From positions 3,596,001 through 3,660,000 of the forward strand of contig OY744466.1 of assembly GCA_963556145.1 (NCBI GenBank): a DNA stretch of 64,000 bases. The letters run 5' to 3'. Of the stretch, positions 22,838 to 35,136 are shown piece by piece (the first letter of the stretch is position 1; each line of letters starts with the position of its first letter). The translations under genes and the position numbers were made by a program. Under the pieces are notes generated by a model that saw only the letters and a program-made list of their open reading frames with translations, made no database searches and was not told the origin of the DNA. The DNA comes from Hygrocybe punicea. Its lineage: Eukaryota > Basidiomycota > Agaricomycetes > Agaricales > Hygrophoraceae.

Positions 22838-24734
22838 TGATATCGAGGTCAATAACTATCCTGACCCATCTGGTGATGACGACGACGCGGAGTTTGGTGG
22901 GCATCAGGCGAGAATAGACCTTGAAAGGCGGTTGTTGAGAAAGCTAGATGCAAGAATGTTGATGTTGATCGTAATCTACATCCTCAATTATGTATGGGAC
23001 CCGCATCGTATCATCTTTGTTCTAACTTCTACATCCTCGTCTTGTAGATTGACCGCAACAGCGTTGCGTGAGTGTCGTCCGTAATGAGTGAACCGATGCG
23101 CCCCACCACTGTGACCCCAGCGCTGCAAGATTGCGAGGGTTTGAGGAAGATCTTCATCTCAAGGGGACGCAGTTCAACACTATTATTTCCGTATTTCAGC
23201 TTGGTTACGCTATGATGCAAGTTCCTTCGTATGTCTTTCTGTTTTGTCCGTTACCTCCATATTTATACCCACCATAGAAACATGTTCCTCAACTACCATG
23301 GGAAACCCTCCATATACCTGCCATCTTGTATGGTGATCTGGGGACTTGTCTCAGTCCTGTCAGGTACAATCGCATCTTTCCATAACTGACAGGTTTACTG
23401 AATTCTGCGCATAGGCACCGTCACAAAGTGCGTATCTCAAGCGTCTCTCCCCTCACGCCGGCTGACCCGCCACCCAGTTTTTCTGGTGCCGCCTTCCTTA
23501 GCTTCTCTCTTGGAGTGGTGGAAGCTGCGTTTCTACCTGGTGCCGTCTTCCTCATCTCGAAATGGTACAAACGCGGCGAAATTGGATTTCGAATGGCGGT
23601 GCTCTTTTGTGGGAGCCCGATTAGTAACGCCTTTGGCGCCTTGTTGGCATCTGTCATCCTGGACATCATGGAGGGAACGCGAGGTCAGGCTGCGTGGAGG
23701 TACGGTTCTGGCTTTGGACCTAACAACCATTAACGCCCCTGTCAGGTGGCTTTTCTTTATCGAAGGCGGACTAACGATTTTAGTTGCCCTCGTTGCTTTC
23801 TATATTGTTCCTGACTTTCCGGTGACATCAAGTTTCCTCACCCCTCTCGAGCGCCAATTAGCCCTGAAGCGTATGGAGGAAGACGCCGGCTCTACGGACA
23901 GCGAGGAAACCGACTCTCAGTCTGTCCGCTCTGGATTCGTCGCTGCTCTACGGGACTGGAAGGTTTGGTGCCTCGCATTGGCGCAAACAAACCTCGCCGT
24001 GAACTTGAGCCTCGGTGTGTTCTTTCCGACACTTACCGCAACGCTGGGATACGGAACCACTATCACGCTATTATTGTGTGCGCCACCTTGGGTATTCGCG
24101 GCTGGGATCTCGTTCATTGTCACAAGGTATGTAATCAACACTGTTCGGAAGATTAATGAAGTTGTATATCGTACATAGGCATTCAGACATTACTGGCGAG
24201 AGGTTCTACCACATCACTGGGCCCATCGCTGTTGGCCTTGTCGGTTTCGTGACAGCCGCATGGACAATGAATACCGCCATGCGTTACTTTTCCCTGTACG
24301 CTGTATCCTGCTTTTCTTGTCGAGGGAATGCCAGTCGACACTCTTCTCTTGTTTCAGGTTTTTAATGACTGTCTCCCTTGCGGGCCTCTCTACTTCCTTT
24401 GCGTGGATAAGCAGCACCATAAGCCGTCCATCCTCAAAGCGTGCTGTCGCATTCGCATTTATCAATGCGTTGTCGCAGATGGGAAATGTAGCTGGAGCGT
24501 GAGCCCTTAGGTCGCCTACCGCTATCCACTTCGTCTCACCGCTTCCGTAGGTACGTCTGGCCGAGATCCTGGGGCCCGAGCTACGTGCCGTCGTGTTTGA
24601 TATGTATATTGACGAGTGCGCTGGCGATTGCATGTTATGGGATTTTGAGAGAGAATCTGAAGGGGGAAAATCTGAGAGAGCAGGAACGGGAAGTGAAGGA
24701 GGGCAGGGGGAAGGGATTTCGATATATGTTGTGA
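22838..24734 (+). CDS. MFS transporter, anion:cation symporter (Dal5/allantoate-permease type)
   Basis: Plasma-membrane permease of the major facilitator superfamily, likely for an organic anion. Landmarks in order: acidic N-tail and ERRLLRKLDARMLMLIVIYIL (start of TM1), FNTIISVFQLGYAMMQVPS, PSIYLPSCMVIWGLVSVLSG, the ACS signature region FSLGVVEAAFLPGAVFLISKWY, GFRMAVLFCGSPISNAFGALL, WRWLFFIEGGLTILVALVAF, PLERQLALKRM before the central loop, VWCLALAQTNLAVNLSLGVFFPT, MTVSLAGLSTSFAWISSTI, AVAFAFINALSQMGNVAG, YVWPRSWGPSYVPSCLICIL and a charged tail ending at TGA 24732-24734. Exons are joined by short GT-AG introns and no frame break was needed. The true ATG was not resolved: an in-frame open stretch runs back to 22590, or a small upstream exon exists. 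A decayed copy lies at 51.6-51.9 and 54.4-55.6 kb. Confidence 0.75.
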
Positions 24735-26472
24735 GAGCTATCTTGGGCTACTTAGCAGATCATAGAATAACAACACGAGTCTGATATAGAAGAGTTAGAG
24801 TTTTCCAGCCGCTGCCAGTGGCTGCTGTCCATTGTCGGTTTCATCACGCTTTCGTAGCTACAGCATTGCGTCGTAACCAGCGTTCAACTCGTATGTTTCA
24901 CGGAGACCTTGCCTGTTTTGACGCTCGTATTCACTGGATAGGGTCCGAGCTACTGTGATGTGCTCTCACACTCCTAAACAACGCGGCCAACCTCACCGTC
25001 ACCTTCAGTACTCAGCTCTCCACTGCCACTGCTGACGGTACTGGAAGGACCGGAGACGTTTCCATCACTCATACTCTTCGTTTAGTCCCCCCCACAACTT
25101 AGATGCCAAACCGCAGGTAATAACAGCATAGCGGGCCATCATGACCAAATTAAGTTAGCCTAAGACCATAATAAAGTTATGAAGCTTATATGAAAAAAAA
25201 TTTAGTCAAGAGAATTCTGTGCTGTCTGTCACCAGATTCTAACCAAGTTTAACGCACTATAAAATGCAATTAAGGAAGTCTAAAATACCATGAAAAGAGT
25301 CCCTCGTCGAAGGAACAGGTGTTGCCATAAGCCGCCGTCGACGCCCTGATCGGTGTCAACCTCCGACGCAACGTGAAAGGCTTCTCTCTGACGTTTTGTC
25401 AAGGCTTAACTGCTCCCGGAGCCCAATACATGGATCTAGCAGCGTCAAGCATCGCACTGGAATCATTATCGGAATCGTCGGAATGGCGTTGGCTGCTGGC
25501 TTCTTCAGTGAGGAAGATCTTACCGTACGCGACTAAGACTTCGTTTTTCAGGAATTGTCGCAGTTGAGAGAAATACGTTGCAGCCTCCAGCTCTGAAGGG
25601 GCGATTGCCCTTTCGGATACGATAAAAGCTGTGCATTCATGCGGCTTCGCATGCACTGATGCCGTTCATCGCTTCAGCGTGACAACACCAGGACCGTTTT
25701 AGCACGTTGGATTCCGGCGAAGCGAACTTGTTACGATGTTCAAGGCTTGGCTACTAGAGTTTGGGTTGCAGACTTGTGCTGCAAGACGTGGAGGACTCAA
25801 GGAGGTTGGCATGACGATAACCTGTACGCAAGCTCAGTAATGCAACAATGACAGATATTTAGTACCTGAACGAGAGTAACGAAGGTGTCTGATGGCCCAC
25901 TACCGTGACGGTGTTCGATCACCGTGTTCAATAGTTACTAGCTGCCGGTCTTCCCACGCATCCCGTGACTGTTCCCAGAAGTCATAACTTTCATTGCATG
26001 TGCTGCAGCAAAAGAACAAGGTCGCGGTCGCGGTAAGTCAAACTCGTAGGGCTCCCTCTCCCGCTTGAAACACGTCAGCATTGGCAGTCGCTGCCAGGCT
26101 TCAAGACACAGATTTGACTCGGAAGTAAACCTCCCTACTTCCTCTCGGGTAGCGCGGGTATCACTCGTGGACGTTGCGTGCTTGAACTTGCTATTCCTGT
26201 CAAACGACTAGCAGCCTGATCTCATAACCAGGAACAACCCCCTTGACACACAGCTAACTCGATCTCAATATGTTGAGGGGGCCAATGTCGCGCTGACTTA
26301 CCGCGTGGAGTCTTTCACCGAACACATTGTCATCCTGAGAGGCTGTGGTCCGGGTCCGGGTGTTCGCTCAAAATGGTACTAGGTAGGTTGCCTGATCTAC
26401 GAGCAGGATCGTGGAACATAAATCTGACTTGAGACTGCATGTAATTGCTCAAGTCCTCTCGTCGGCCCCGCC
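24735..26472. other. Intergenic, no supported gene
   Basis: About 1.7 kb between the MFS transporter and the kinase-RasGEF gene. Only short open stretches (up to about 85 codons, for example 25399-25656 minus) without motifs. The last few hundred bases should contain the promoter of the kinase-RasGEF gene. Confidence 0.45.
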
Positions 26473-29400
26473 ATGGACGCCGTCACCGCTTGCTTATCCA
26501 TAGCTCCTATTCCTGGCTTGAGTGTTGCGTTCTCGGCCTTACGAAGTCTTTGGTCAGCCATCGAAAACGTTCAGTGGGGAAAAAAACAATTGGAAGCCCT
26601 TGCGTTTTCTATTGACCAGCTCCTGCAAACTATTAATCGCGAGATTCACGCTGGCCGTATCGTAGAAAATAATGTCTCACCAGAGATTGCAAATATTCAA
26701 AGGTGGAGAAAGCTTCTGCGCAACGTCTAATTGGGGCTCGCTGATTTGTTGTGAAACAGGATCATTGCAGAGATCAATTCTTTTGTGGTCACAGAGAGCC
26801 GTCGCAGTTTCTTTAATCTTCTCTTCACCAATGATGATAGGGTCATAACCATTGGTGTTTATCATCGCCAGATAACCGCCTGTGTTGATGCTTTCCAGGT
26901 GCGTTTCAAGTCCCGATGACCCGGTGATACCACCGACCTCAACTCTCCCAAAGGTATCTAGGCTTATCAACATCACGGAGTGGCAGGAATGGAATGATCA
27001 GGGCCGAGCCGCAGATCAGGACCTCCTCAACCGTCGTCTCACAGCTCTTGAGGCAAATCAAATCAAACTTGGGGAGATGTTGGGTACATTTTATTTCTTT
27101 CCATTTCACGCGTCGGTGACCCTCATGACAACAACAGACGTGCATCATGAAAACATGGCTGCCATGATGACCACATTGCAAAAGTTCATAGTAAAGCAGC
27201 TCTCCGGGGAGCGAGAACGTCGATTCTTTTCGCACACACTGAACTATTTATCAACAATTAGCGGAAAGCAAGTTAAATTTGAGGATTGGATGGTCACGGC
27301 TTTCGAGGTCGAGTTCGGACCAGAAATTGGATCAGGCGGGTTGTGCGTACCACCTTCACGCATAACATTTGCGAAACTCTCATGTTCACAATGCTAGCGG
27401 TAAAGTTTTTAAGGGAACTTGGAAGAGGACGGCAGTCGCACTCAAAGTCCTGAAGACAGATTCGGGTGCCACACCAAGCTTAAAGGTCGGTCTTGGATAC
27501 TTACCTCTCAACCAAACTAATTCATCATGCTCAGTTGATGTCTCGAGAAGTTCAGGTGAGGTGTTACTCTCACGACCTTTTTTTCTCTGCTGACCCACCT
27601 ATTCAGACTTGGTTGACTCTTCGACATCCCAATATCCTCCGTGAGTTCTCACCGATACCTACATTGACATTATTCATATGGCGCTCATATGTATCGTCTT
27701 TCCAACAGAGTTTCTCGGTGCGAATGTACTTGATGACCGGCCGTTTCTTGTAATGCCATATCTAAAGAATGGGAATGCACGAGACTTCGTTATTGCGCAT
27801 CCAGACTGTAATCGTCTTGATATTGTAAGTCACATCTCTACCACAATATACTGACCGGAATGTTCATTATTAGTAACCATTTTCAGCTTTATGACATCAG
27901 CGTTGGCCTGGCTTACTTACACACGCAGAATGTTATTCACGGTGATCTTAAAGCTGTACTGTTACCTCTGTTGTTTGCCTGGACTGTCGTAGTCTGACAA
28001 GTCTTTTCCTAGCTCAATGTGCTGATTGACGGCGCTGAGCATGCTGTACTCTGTGATTTCGGTCTCTCTCGCATCAAATCTGATGCCACGACCCGCTCGA
28101 TCACAGAAGGATTTAGCTCGCCCCCGGGAAGCCGGAATTGGATGTCCCCAGAAAGGCTCAATGGAGGTAAGCTGAAATCTGTGGTATGACACGCAATCTT
28201 AACAGTCCTTCATCTGGATATAGGGTCCTTGCGAATGCCTGTTGACATTTATGCATTTGGAATGACCATGTTCGAGGTAAGTGGTTTCTTGCCTCGCAAC
28301 TATTTATTTTGACTACAACCTATGTTTGTAAGGTTTTGACCGGAGAAGTTCCTCTTGGTCACATTGCGTACATGGACTTTATTGAGCTAGTGGTTCATAG
28401 GAATGTTCGTCCCGAACGTCCTGAGGATGACAATGTGTCTGATGGCCTCTGGTATCTTGCGGAGGCGTGTTGGTTGAAGGATCCCAGTCAACGGCCGACT
28501 GCAGGAGGTGTTTGTGATATGTTAGAGAAACTCATGACGAGACCTTCGATCGCACCTCAGGTTTGGGCCTCTTTCTCCGGTGCAAGACCCGCTCTGGCAC
28601 TCCGCCTGTCATCGCTTCCCCCGTTAATGATGCCAGATGAACCGAGAACTGCTTCCCCAAAATCGCCGAGCAACCGCCCTGACATTCCTCGACCCTTGAC
28701 GGGCCATAGCTTTTATTCTACACAATTGCCAACGAACGGCAGAGCTGGACGTTTACGAAGTAACTCTTCTCTCGCATCTTCATCTCCAAACGACATCGTT
28801 TTTGACGATAGTCTGTTCCAAGGCCCCTCTTCTCTCGCATCTTCATCTCCGAACGACATCGTTTTTGACGATAGTCTGTTCCAAGGCCCCTCTTCCCAAT
28901 CATCACCGATGAACACGCCTCAGGTTGCTAGTACTTCAACAAGCAACACTTACGGCGAGCGTGGATTTCCTTCACCCACTGAATCCGTTCATACTGAACA
29001 ACCTTTCGCGGGCTATAGCTTTCATTCCACACAACTGCCAACAAATTACAGAGCTACACCTCTAGGAAGCAACTCTTCTCTCGCCTCTTTATGTCAAAAC
29101 AACAGTGTTGATGCTGATAGACTATTCAAAAGCCCCGCTTCTCAATCATCACCCATGGATACGCCTCAGGGCGCTGGTCCTTCAACAAGCAACGCTTATA
29201 GGAGACGTGGATTTCCTTCACCAACCGACTCCGCTCATACTGCACGACCATTCACGAGCTATATCTCTCGTTCTACACGATCATCATCAAGTAATGACCT
29301 TCGAGGTCGTCCAGCAAGCAACCATCGTGGAAATCCTGGATCCCCATCACTGAGGGACATAGTTCGATCCCAGACGAGCCACAGCAGTCTCCCTACTATT

Positions 29401-31272
29401 CAGATTCGCCGAACCTCAATGGGCAACGCTCCTCACGATCCTGGAACCTCATCACTGAACGCCGCCGTTCATACTACTCCACTCTTATCAAACATATCTC
29501 ATTCTACGATAAATGAAACGTGTCATATTGCTGGACCTTCATCAGGAACTCCAGATCGATTACTCGGTCATCGCGTTGGCTCAACGGGACCAGAAGGAGC
29601 AAACGAAATTTCCGGTCCCCGAGCAAGTTTGCCCTTTCCCCACCCCCATAGGAGTAGCGAGGCTAGCACTAGTCTTGGGAGACATGTCCTAGGTTGGTGG
29701 AAAAGGCCGAATGCACAAGCACGAACTGCAAACCCCATCCATGAGGCGTCTGGCTTCAGAATCGACCTCCCTGAGAATCCTTTAGACGCTTGCGGAAATC
29801 TCGCAAACGAGGAGTGGACATTAGAAGATCTCATTGAGCGCTGGATCACTCGCTCTTTTGGTGAGTGGATTGTATCCCATCCTTCAGTCAATCGCAACAG
29901 TGTTTGCTATATAGAAGAATCCAAAGATCTTAAGTTCCAAAATGTATTCTTGGCAACATATACAGCCTTCTCGACTTGTTCGGATTTGTTTAAAGGCCTC
30001 AGCAGACGCTTCGACGCTGCAGAAGGATACGGGGAACCGCAGGTTCGGGTTACCAGACATCAAAGGTTGACTTTTTGCGACACCTTCTGGACTTGCCGGC
30101 TAATGTCTGTTTTGACATTAGTATCCTTTCTGCAATGGCGTATTGGGTCGAGAGTCCCTTTATGCCCGTCGACCCTCAAGTCCTTGTGCAAATGAAAGTG
30201 TTGGCGAGCAATGTCGATAGCTCCGGGTTCATGCAAAGTAAGGCAAAAATCATAATTGGCCTCATTGAACAGAAGGTCGGCTTCCTTCCGAATTGGTAGT
30301 TTATTCATAATTCTAATTGAACTCCAGGACAAGCAACGGCCCAGCATACTGCTGCCTGCCTCCAGTCCGGTCACCAGTGTCGTAACATTGTTGGATAATA
30401 CTCCCGGGAAAATTGCTGCCATCCTTACCGCCATCGAAGGAATAATGTACTGCTGCATCCGCCCAGCAGATTACATTACCCACCTTCGACAACTTCCAGG
30501 CTCCAATCGTGTAGCAGAGGCATGCGCTATGACCAGTAGGGTCACATACTGGGTGAAGCGGGCAGTTCTTCAATCCAAACCGGAACAGCACAGAGGCGAT
30601 GTTTTGAAAATTTTCCTCATGGTAGCGAATGTGAGTTGCCATCATTGCCTATCATCCGAACTCGGCACGATACTGAACCCTTAAGCCTAGGATTGCTATC
30701 AGAAGCGCAATTTCTCATCCGCAGCTGCCATTGTGAGAGCACTAGATTCGGAGCTCATCCAACGCCTCCACGGGACACTCAGAACGCTTGAACATAGGGA
30801 CCGGAAGTTGTTGGCCAAGCTAAGCAACTTTGTCAAGTCGGAAGCGGCATATCGTGACGTCCTCAGTTCATCTCAAGATCCTTGTGTGCCACGTTTAGGT
30901 GAGTATGTTCTTCATTGGCCGCGTTGAATGACCAACAGAAGCAACCCCTCAGACATTCATCTTCGTGATCTAAAAACGATTCTCCGCTGCTTTCCCAAGC
31001 CCGGTGACGAATGTCCCTCCGGGATCAATATCCTGGGATGCATTTCCTTGGCAGAAAAGATACGGGCAATGATCAAATTGACAGCCCCGAATATGGCTGA
31101 ATTCCACGAGCAGGATCGACTGACTTATTTGTCACAGTTCGCACAGATCGAGGTTAATGATACGGCTGACGAGGAGCTGGAATCACTAAGTCGCCGTCTG
31201 GAAATCAGAGAGAGACAAATTCACGAATCACGAGTTAGAGACCTCGAGGACGTTGGTTTTGCCGTGGACTAG
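26473..31272 (+). CDS. Helical-bundle / TKL kinase / RasGEF-N / RasGEF multidomain signalling protein
   Basis: A single reading path on the plus strand through more than ten short introns, roughly 1,300-1,400 aa. (1) Residues 1-170: helical segment (IPGLSVAFSALRSLW, KKQLEALAFSIDQLLQTI, SFVVTESRRSFFNLLF) of the kind seen at the N-termini of agaricomycete TKL kinases and compared with the MLKL four-helix bundle. (2) Kinase: EIGSGG spliced to GKVFKGTW, VALKVLK lysine, LRHPNIL, HGDLKA spliced to LNVL, CDFGLSR, NWMSPERL, VDIYAFGMTMFE; catalytic residues are present, with HGD instead of HRD. (3) Ser/Pro-rich linker of about 400 residues. (4) RasGEF-N near 29820-30260. (5) RasGEF core at 30330-31270 (IRPADYITHLRQL, VTYWVKRAVL, FLMVAN, FSSAAAIVRALDS, NILGCISLAEKI). 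Near 30060 the RasGEF-N reading changes frame without room for an intron, and near 26700-26760 a join is uncertain, so the gene may be damaged. Confidence 0.7.
28765..28890 (+). repeat. 63-bp tandem duplication in the kinase-RasGEF linker
   Basis: Two adjacent copies, differing at a single A/G (silent), encode the same 21-residue block (contains SPNDIVFDDSLFQGP) twice. A third, diverged version lies about 250 bp downstream (QNNSVDADRLFKSP), so the linker has grown by repeated in-frame duplication. Confidence 0.9.
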
Positions 31273-32824
31273 AATGATCTCTTGTCATTGAGGCCAGTCG
31301 GATCTCTTTGTGTTGTGGACAGGGCAGTGTACTGTACGTTCGATCTAATGCAAATCCAGGATTTTCGCGAAGCACACTCTGTGCCCGGTGAAGACTTACA
31401 TCAGGGCAACGGAGCATCCTCGCGTAACGAGCTTACAAAGCCCTTGAAGGGCTTTAGCTGTCCGAGTCATCGCAAACTCTAGCAACGTCAAGTCGCCATC
31501 AATTTGATAAATTCTTCGTGTTTGTAAGTGGAAAGGCATCCTCAACTACATCATCTGTCTCGTTGATTTACTCATGGCTCGAAAGGAGAGTGGCGGATCG
31601 CAAAATTCCCAGCCAAAATCGCACCTCCGGTTCGACGGACACTACTTCTCAAAGGCAAGCAACCTCGTCCATCGTTCCTAGAAGTGCGGGTTTGACGCTT
31701 CGGTGTCTGTTAGAGGGAAGATATACCACTTTCAGAGTTATGGTTTCATGCCTCGGAGATCGATGACTTGGTCTCAAAGGACCCAAACAAAAGTGTTCAA
31801 AGCTTGAATGAATGGTGATCCGTCTGTGAATATTCGACGACTCAACCTGCCAATAATAAGCTCCATGTCTTTGTGAAACTTCAGGATCCTGGTGAGCTTA
31901 CTGCTGTTGCATTTCTGCCTTTACCAGGCAATGTTAACGAGACCTCTTCTCTTCCTTCTCCTGCCTCTTGGTTGCATTCATTCCTGATTCCTTCTGCTTC
32001 ACATTCTATCACTATCTGCTCATCTCGTACTTTGTTGACAACATGATCTCTTTGTGTCCACGACAATGTCAACATTGCTTTATTAATGCCCTGCCCACCG
32101 TCATGGAGCCATCACTCAAAAACAACAGACAAACTACTACCAACAATTCTCAAGCCTAGCACGACACTAACTCAACCAGCCAAGTTTAAATACGTCCAGC
32201 TTCACCGAGTTATTCAAATCTCCTGTGTTAAGCCACCTCTAACCAATCACACTCCTGCGGGAGTTTTATGACAGCAGGAGCTCTCAACCGGACCCGACGT
32301 TTGTGTTGGAGCTGGCCATGATGATGTGTTATGTATTTCTATGAGTATGAGGACGTGCGTGTACTAGCTCAATTTGGCAACACTTTAGGATCAAGCTGGA
32401 GGCCGCAAAGGCGGCAGGGACGAAATTAACTACCGATGGCCGGGCGTCTATGTCTATCTCAACCGCGAAGGCAAGAATGAACTTGAAAGTGCACCAGCTG
32501 ATCCAGCTCTCCGGTCCACCACCTACTATATATTCACATGCGCAATCAAGCAACCCAAACGAGTGGGGTTTCCAGATTCCTATATGAGGTATACCTTGGG
32601 GTACCGGCTTTCCTTGATGTCTCTTTTCACCATTCCACGGACCTGGGCGCCTCATTTTCTGTACAGGCAGAATCTTGCGTCTCATGTTCTGGGACGGTGA
32701 AAATTTTGATTTTCAACATTGCTAACATTCACTGGCGTAAATCAAATGAACCAATCGCTTGGTACTAAGAATCCTTATGGAAAGCACCACATGAAGCTCG
32801 GATCGGATGATGGATATACGGCGA
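31273..32824. other. Intergenic part of duplication unit 1, no supported gene
   Basis: About 1.55 kb from the RasGEF stop to the GPCR relic. It contains a plus-strand open stretch at 31518-31766 (extended to 41558 in unit 2 because its TGA is CGA there) and a 118-codon minus-strand stretch at 32329-32685. Neither has a recognised domain. Confidence 0.4.
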
Positions 32825-34189
32825 TCACCCTGGCCTCGACTGCTGGCTATTAGAAAACTGCAGAACCCAGCCAAAGATCGAGGCTAGCCGTCCGAACTCA
32901 TTACTACCTACGTCGCTCCCATCGTCCGTCTGCTCCTCCTTGGATCCCTCAGCCAGGCTACCACTCTCGCGGTCGTTTAGACGACCGTCATCCGCGACAT
33001 CTGGCGGATGCCACCCAGGCTGGTCCTTTTCCCAAGTTTGTCCGCCATTATGCATTGGCCTTTCGGCCTCTTCGTGTCTCGACTGCCCGAAAAGTAGCAG
33101 ATTCGGGCGAGTAGTGAGGAAAAGGACAATATTGGATACCCCGCTCAGCCCAAAGATGGCCCTTACGACCAAGCTGACGACAGCAGGAACATGATTGATA
33201 TGGTCACCTGAGTTTTCCTGTGAAAATCCAATCCAACGGACAACAGTATTCGGCACAACGGTAATGGCGTATAAGAGGGGGTAGCTGGAGCGAGGTGCCG
33301 GTGTAAATACAAATTCATGACCGGCATGAAAGTACGCACGCAATCATGCTCAGAGAACGACGCCTCTCACCTTCTAGATGCACAACACTCTCTGAACGAC
33401 GGTGAATGTGGAACTTCCACCAGACCTTGGGGTCAGGCGAGACATTCCCCCGGCTCCAGAAGAAGAGCGGGGTGTACAGCACCACGGAGACAATCATTGC
33501 CGACCATAGCCAGACATACTCCCCAGTCAATCTTTGCGCGACGTAATATTGACCGACCCAGCACCAATACTGCTTACACAAAGCGTGAGAATAAATCATG
33601 ATACCCTGGGATGCATGCATACCGGTGTGGGGTGGAAGTAGTTTTCAATCCCGAAGTGCGAGGCGGATAATGAGATAAAGAGGATCTCGCAAGTCCAAAT
33701 CAACCCTACAGCCATGACAATGGCCCCCCTGTCCCTCTGCCACCAGACTCGGATGAATGTATATATCGCGATTGCCTAGAGAGAACCATACTGGAGTCGA
33801 AGCAATAGACAACGAGGTGATTGCAATCATACAAGTATGTTCCAACCCACAATCGCCGGCCCCAAGTTCACAAGTACCCCTGAGAAGAGAAGCTCTGTTA
33901 ATTCTAGCCAGAACGTATTTACAAGAAGTGTGCGACCTTGTGCCTCGCAGAACCTCCCTATTTGAACCTTCCCATCATGAATCCATTTCATGCTGAAGAT
34001 CGTTCCAAGGGACAAGAGAAATTCCGAGACAAACAATGAGAGCTGCATATGGCATCGATGGTGGTAATTAAAGCAGAGACTTTGTGATAACTTGCCAGGA
34101 AGACATCCATCGGTGTTCGTATCAACCGCCTACCAGACCTTCGCCGCCGCTCACGTATGATATTTCTCTACCAGTAGAAGTGAGGTTGC

Positions 34190-34214
34190 GACCGGATTCG
34201 AAAACGATCCGGTC
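34190..34214. repeat. Short hairpin insertion in the GPCR paralogue (unit 1)
   Basis: Perfect 8-bp inverted repeat GACCGGAT...ATCCGGTC with a 9-base loop, followed by GGTCACCGTGAC. The whole 40-50 bp block is absent from the related intron at 22200-22225. Its CCGGAT and GGTCAC motifs resemble the left end of the mobile element 120 bp away. The same block is at 43937-43961 in unit 2. Confidence 0.75.
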
Positions 34215-34330
34215 ACCGTGACGGGTTGGGACAGGTGATTGAAAAATCTGTCTATAGTTGCTTACAATGACGAGGACAAAAACAACTACAAGTGAGATTG
34301 TTGACAGGAGACCCGACTCTGCAACCAGCT

Positions 34331-34337
34331 GTTCCCA
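34331..34337 (+). repeat. GTTCCCA direct repeat at the left edge of the element
   Basis: Seven bases repeated at 44078-44084 and, at the far right edge of the element, at 51289-51295. Joining left and right flanks with a single GTTCCCA restores the GPCR sequence as compared with 22310-22345. It is therefore either a target-site duplication or the crossover core of the recombinase. Confidence 0.75.
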
Positions 34338-34345
34338 GCCGGATT

Positions 34346-34480
34346 CCCGTGACCGGTGACTCGGTCACCGCACGCGTTTGGCCTCGGGGTCACCAAACCT
34401 TCCTTGCGCTAGGTCACAGCGCTTCGCTGGCCTCTCCTGCATCGGGTCACCGCTCATTTCGCGCACTGGGTCACGACTCT
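34346..34480. repeat. Left subterminal cluster of GGTCAC/GTGACC motifs (unit 1)
   Basis: At least six GGTCAC-type hexamers, in both orientations, in about 135 bp at the left end of the element (same at 44093-44227). A matching cluster is at the right end (51183-51262). Likely protein-binding sites for the element-encoded recombinase (inference). Confidence 0.6.
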
Positions 34481-34806
34481 TCGGGGAGCAGACATCCTTT
34501 TCTTATGTCCTCGCCATTGCTCTACAGTGGCCCAAATACTTTAAGGTGAGTTACTATCTTCTCGTTCTTGTACGCCCGAGTCCAGATTCACTCACCGATA
34601 GTCCCAAGGGCATCCCCATGCCCGCTTCTGCCCCTAGCGTGGTCTATCCACCAATTTTCGGAGTACTCGGGGCCTGGTATGATGGTCCCAACAACGGCGA
34701 CTCGTTGGTGAGTACTCTTCATTCTTTGCAGGAACTTGAAGTCCATCGATCGTCTCACCAGCAGTCCCAAACAGTTGCCAAAGGCCTTCAACACCCACCG
34801 CACTAG
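34378..34806 (+). CDS. Possible small plus-strand gene at the element left end (unit 1)
   Basis: An open stretch of 142 codons runs opposite to the two main genes; an identical one is at 44125-44553. Two GTGAGT sequences inside it look like 5' splice sites, so the real product, if any, may be spliced. No domain is recognised, and part of the stretch is the GGTCAC-motif cluster, so it may be non-coding. Confidence 0.2.
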   Translation: MASGSPNLPCARSQRFAGLSCIGSPLISRTGSRLFGEQTSFSYVLAIALQWPKYFKVSYYLLVLVRPSPDSLTDSPKGIPMPASAPSVVYPPIFGVLGAWYDGPNNGDSLVSTLHSLQELEVHRSSHQQSQTVAKGLQHPPH

Positions 34807-35136
34807 TGTGCGTGTCTACCAATCCAACATCGTGTTTTGCACACACAATCATCACCTTTTCCCCTCGCTGTCCCCTCCCACTAATATTTATTCCTCATAT
34901 GTTCATATGTAGCGTTTTTCCTTACCCTTTCATGCGGATTGCTTGCGTGCTAGTTGATGTACTTACTGCTACGTCTCTATGATCTGTCAGTTTAGCCTTG
35001 CAGGAAGAGTACATAGAAGGTTTTGGAATGTGAACATACTCATTATACGACACACACAAAATATCATTATTTTGGTAGCTGGACAAAATAAAATACATGC
35101 ACGGATACTCAGAAAGATTGAGGGAAAAAAAAACAG

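Larger units (their letters stand above)
32825..34337 (-). pseudogene. GPCR paralogue fragment (TM1 to C-terminus), unit 1
   Basis: Clearly homologous along its length to the GPCR-like gene at 20870-22330. The same blocks are present: QYWCWVGQYYVAQRLTGEYVW, YPLLYAITVVPNTVVRWIGF, ARAIFGLSGVSN (here VRAIFGLSGVSN), SEFLLSLGTIFSMKWIHDG. The N-terminal coding part is missing because a mobile element was inserted at the GTTCCCA site ending at 34337; the matching N-terminal DNA is found at 51289-51600. A 40-50 bp palindrome-containing insertion lies in an intron near 34180-34225. Confidence 0.85.

Noticed and set aside
22331..22852. 173-codon minus-strand stretch as an extended GPCR N-terminus
   Set aside because: Its upstream half is antisense to the N-terminal region of the MFS transporter; the ATG at 22535-22537 is the more economical start.
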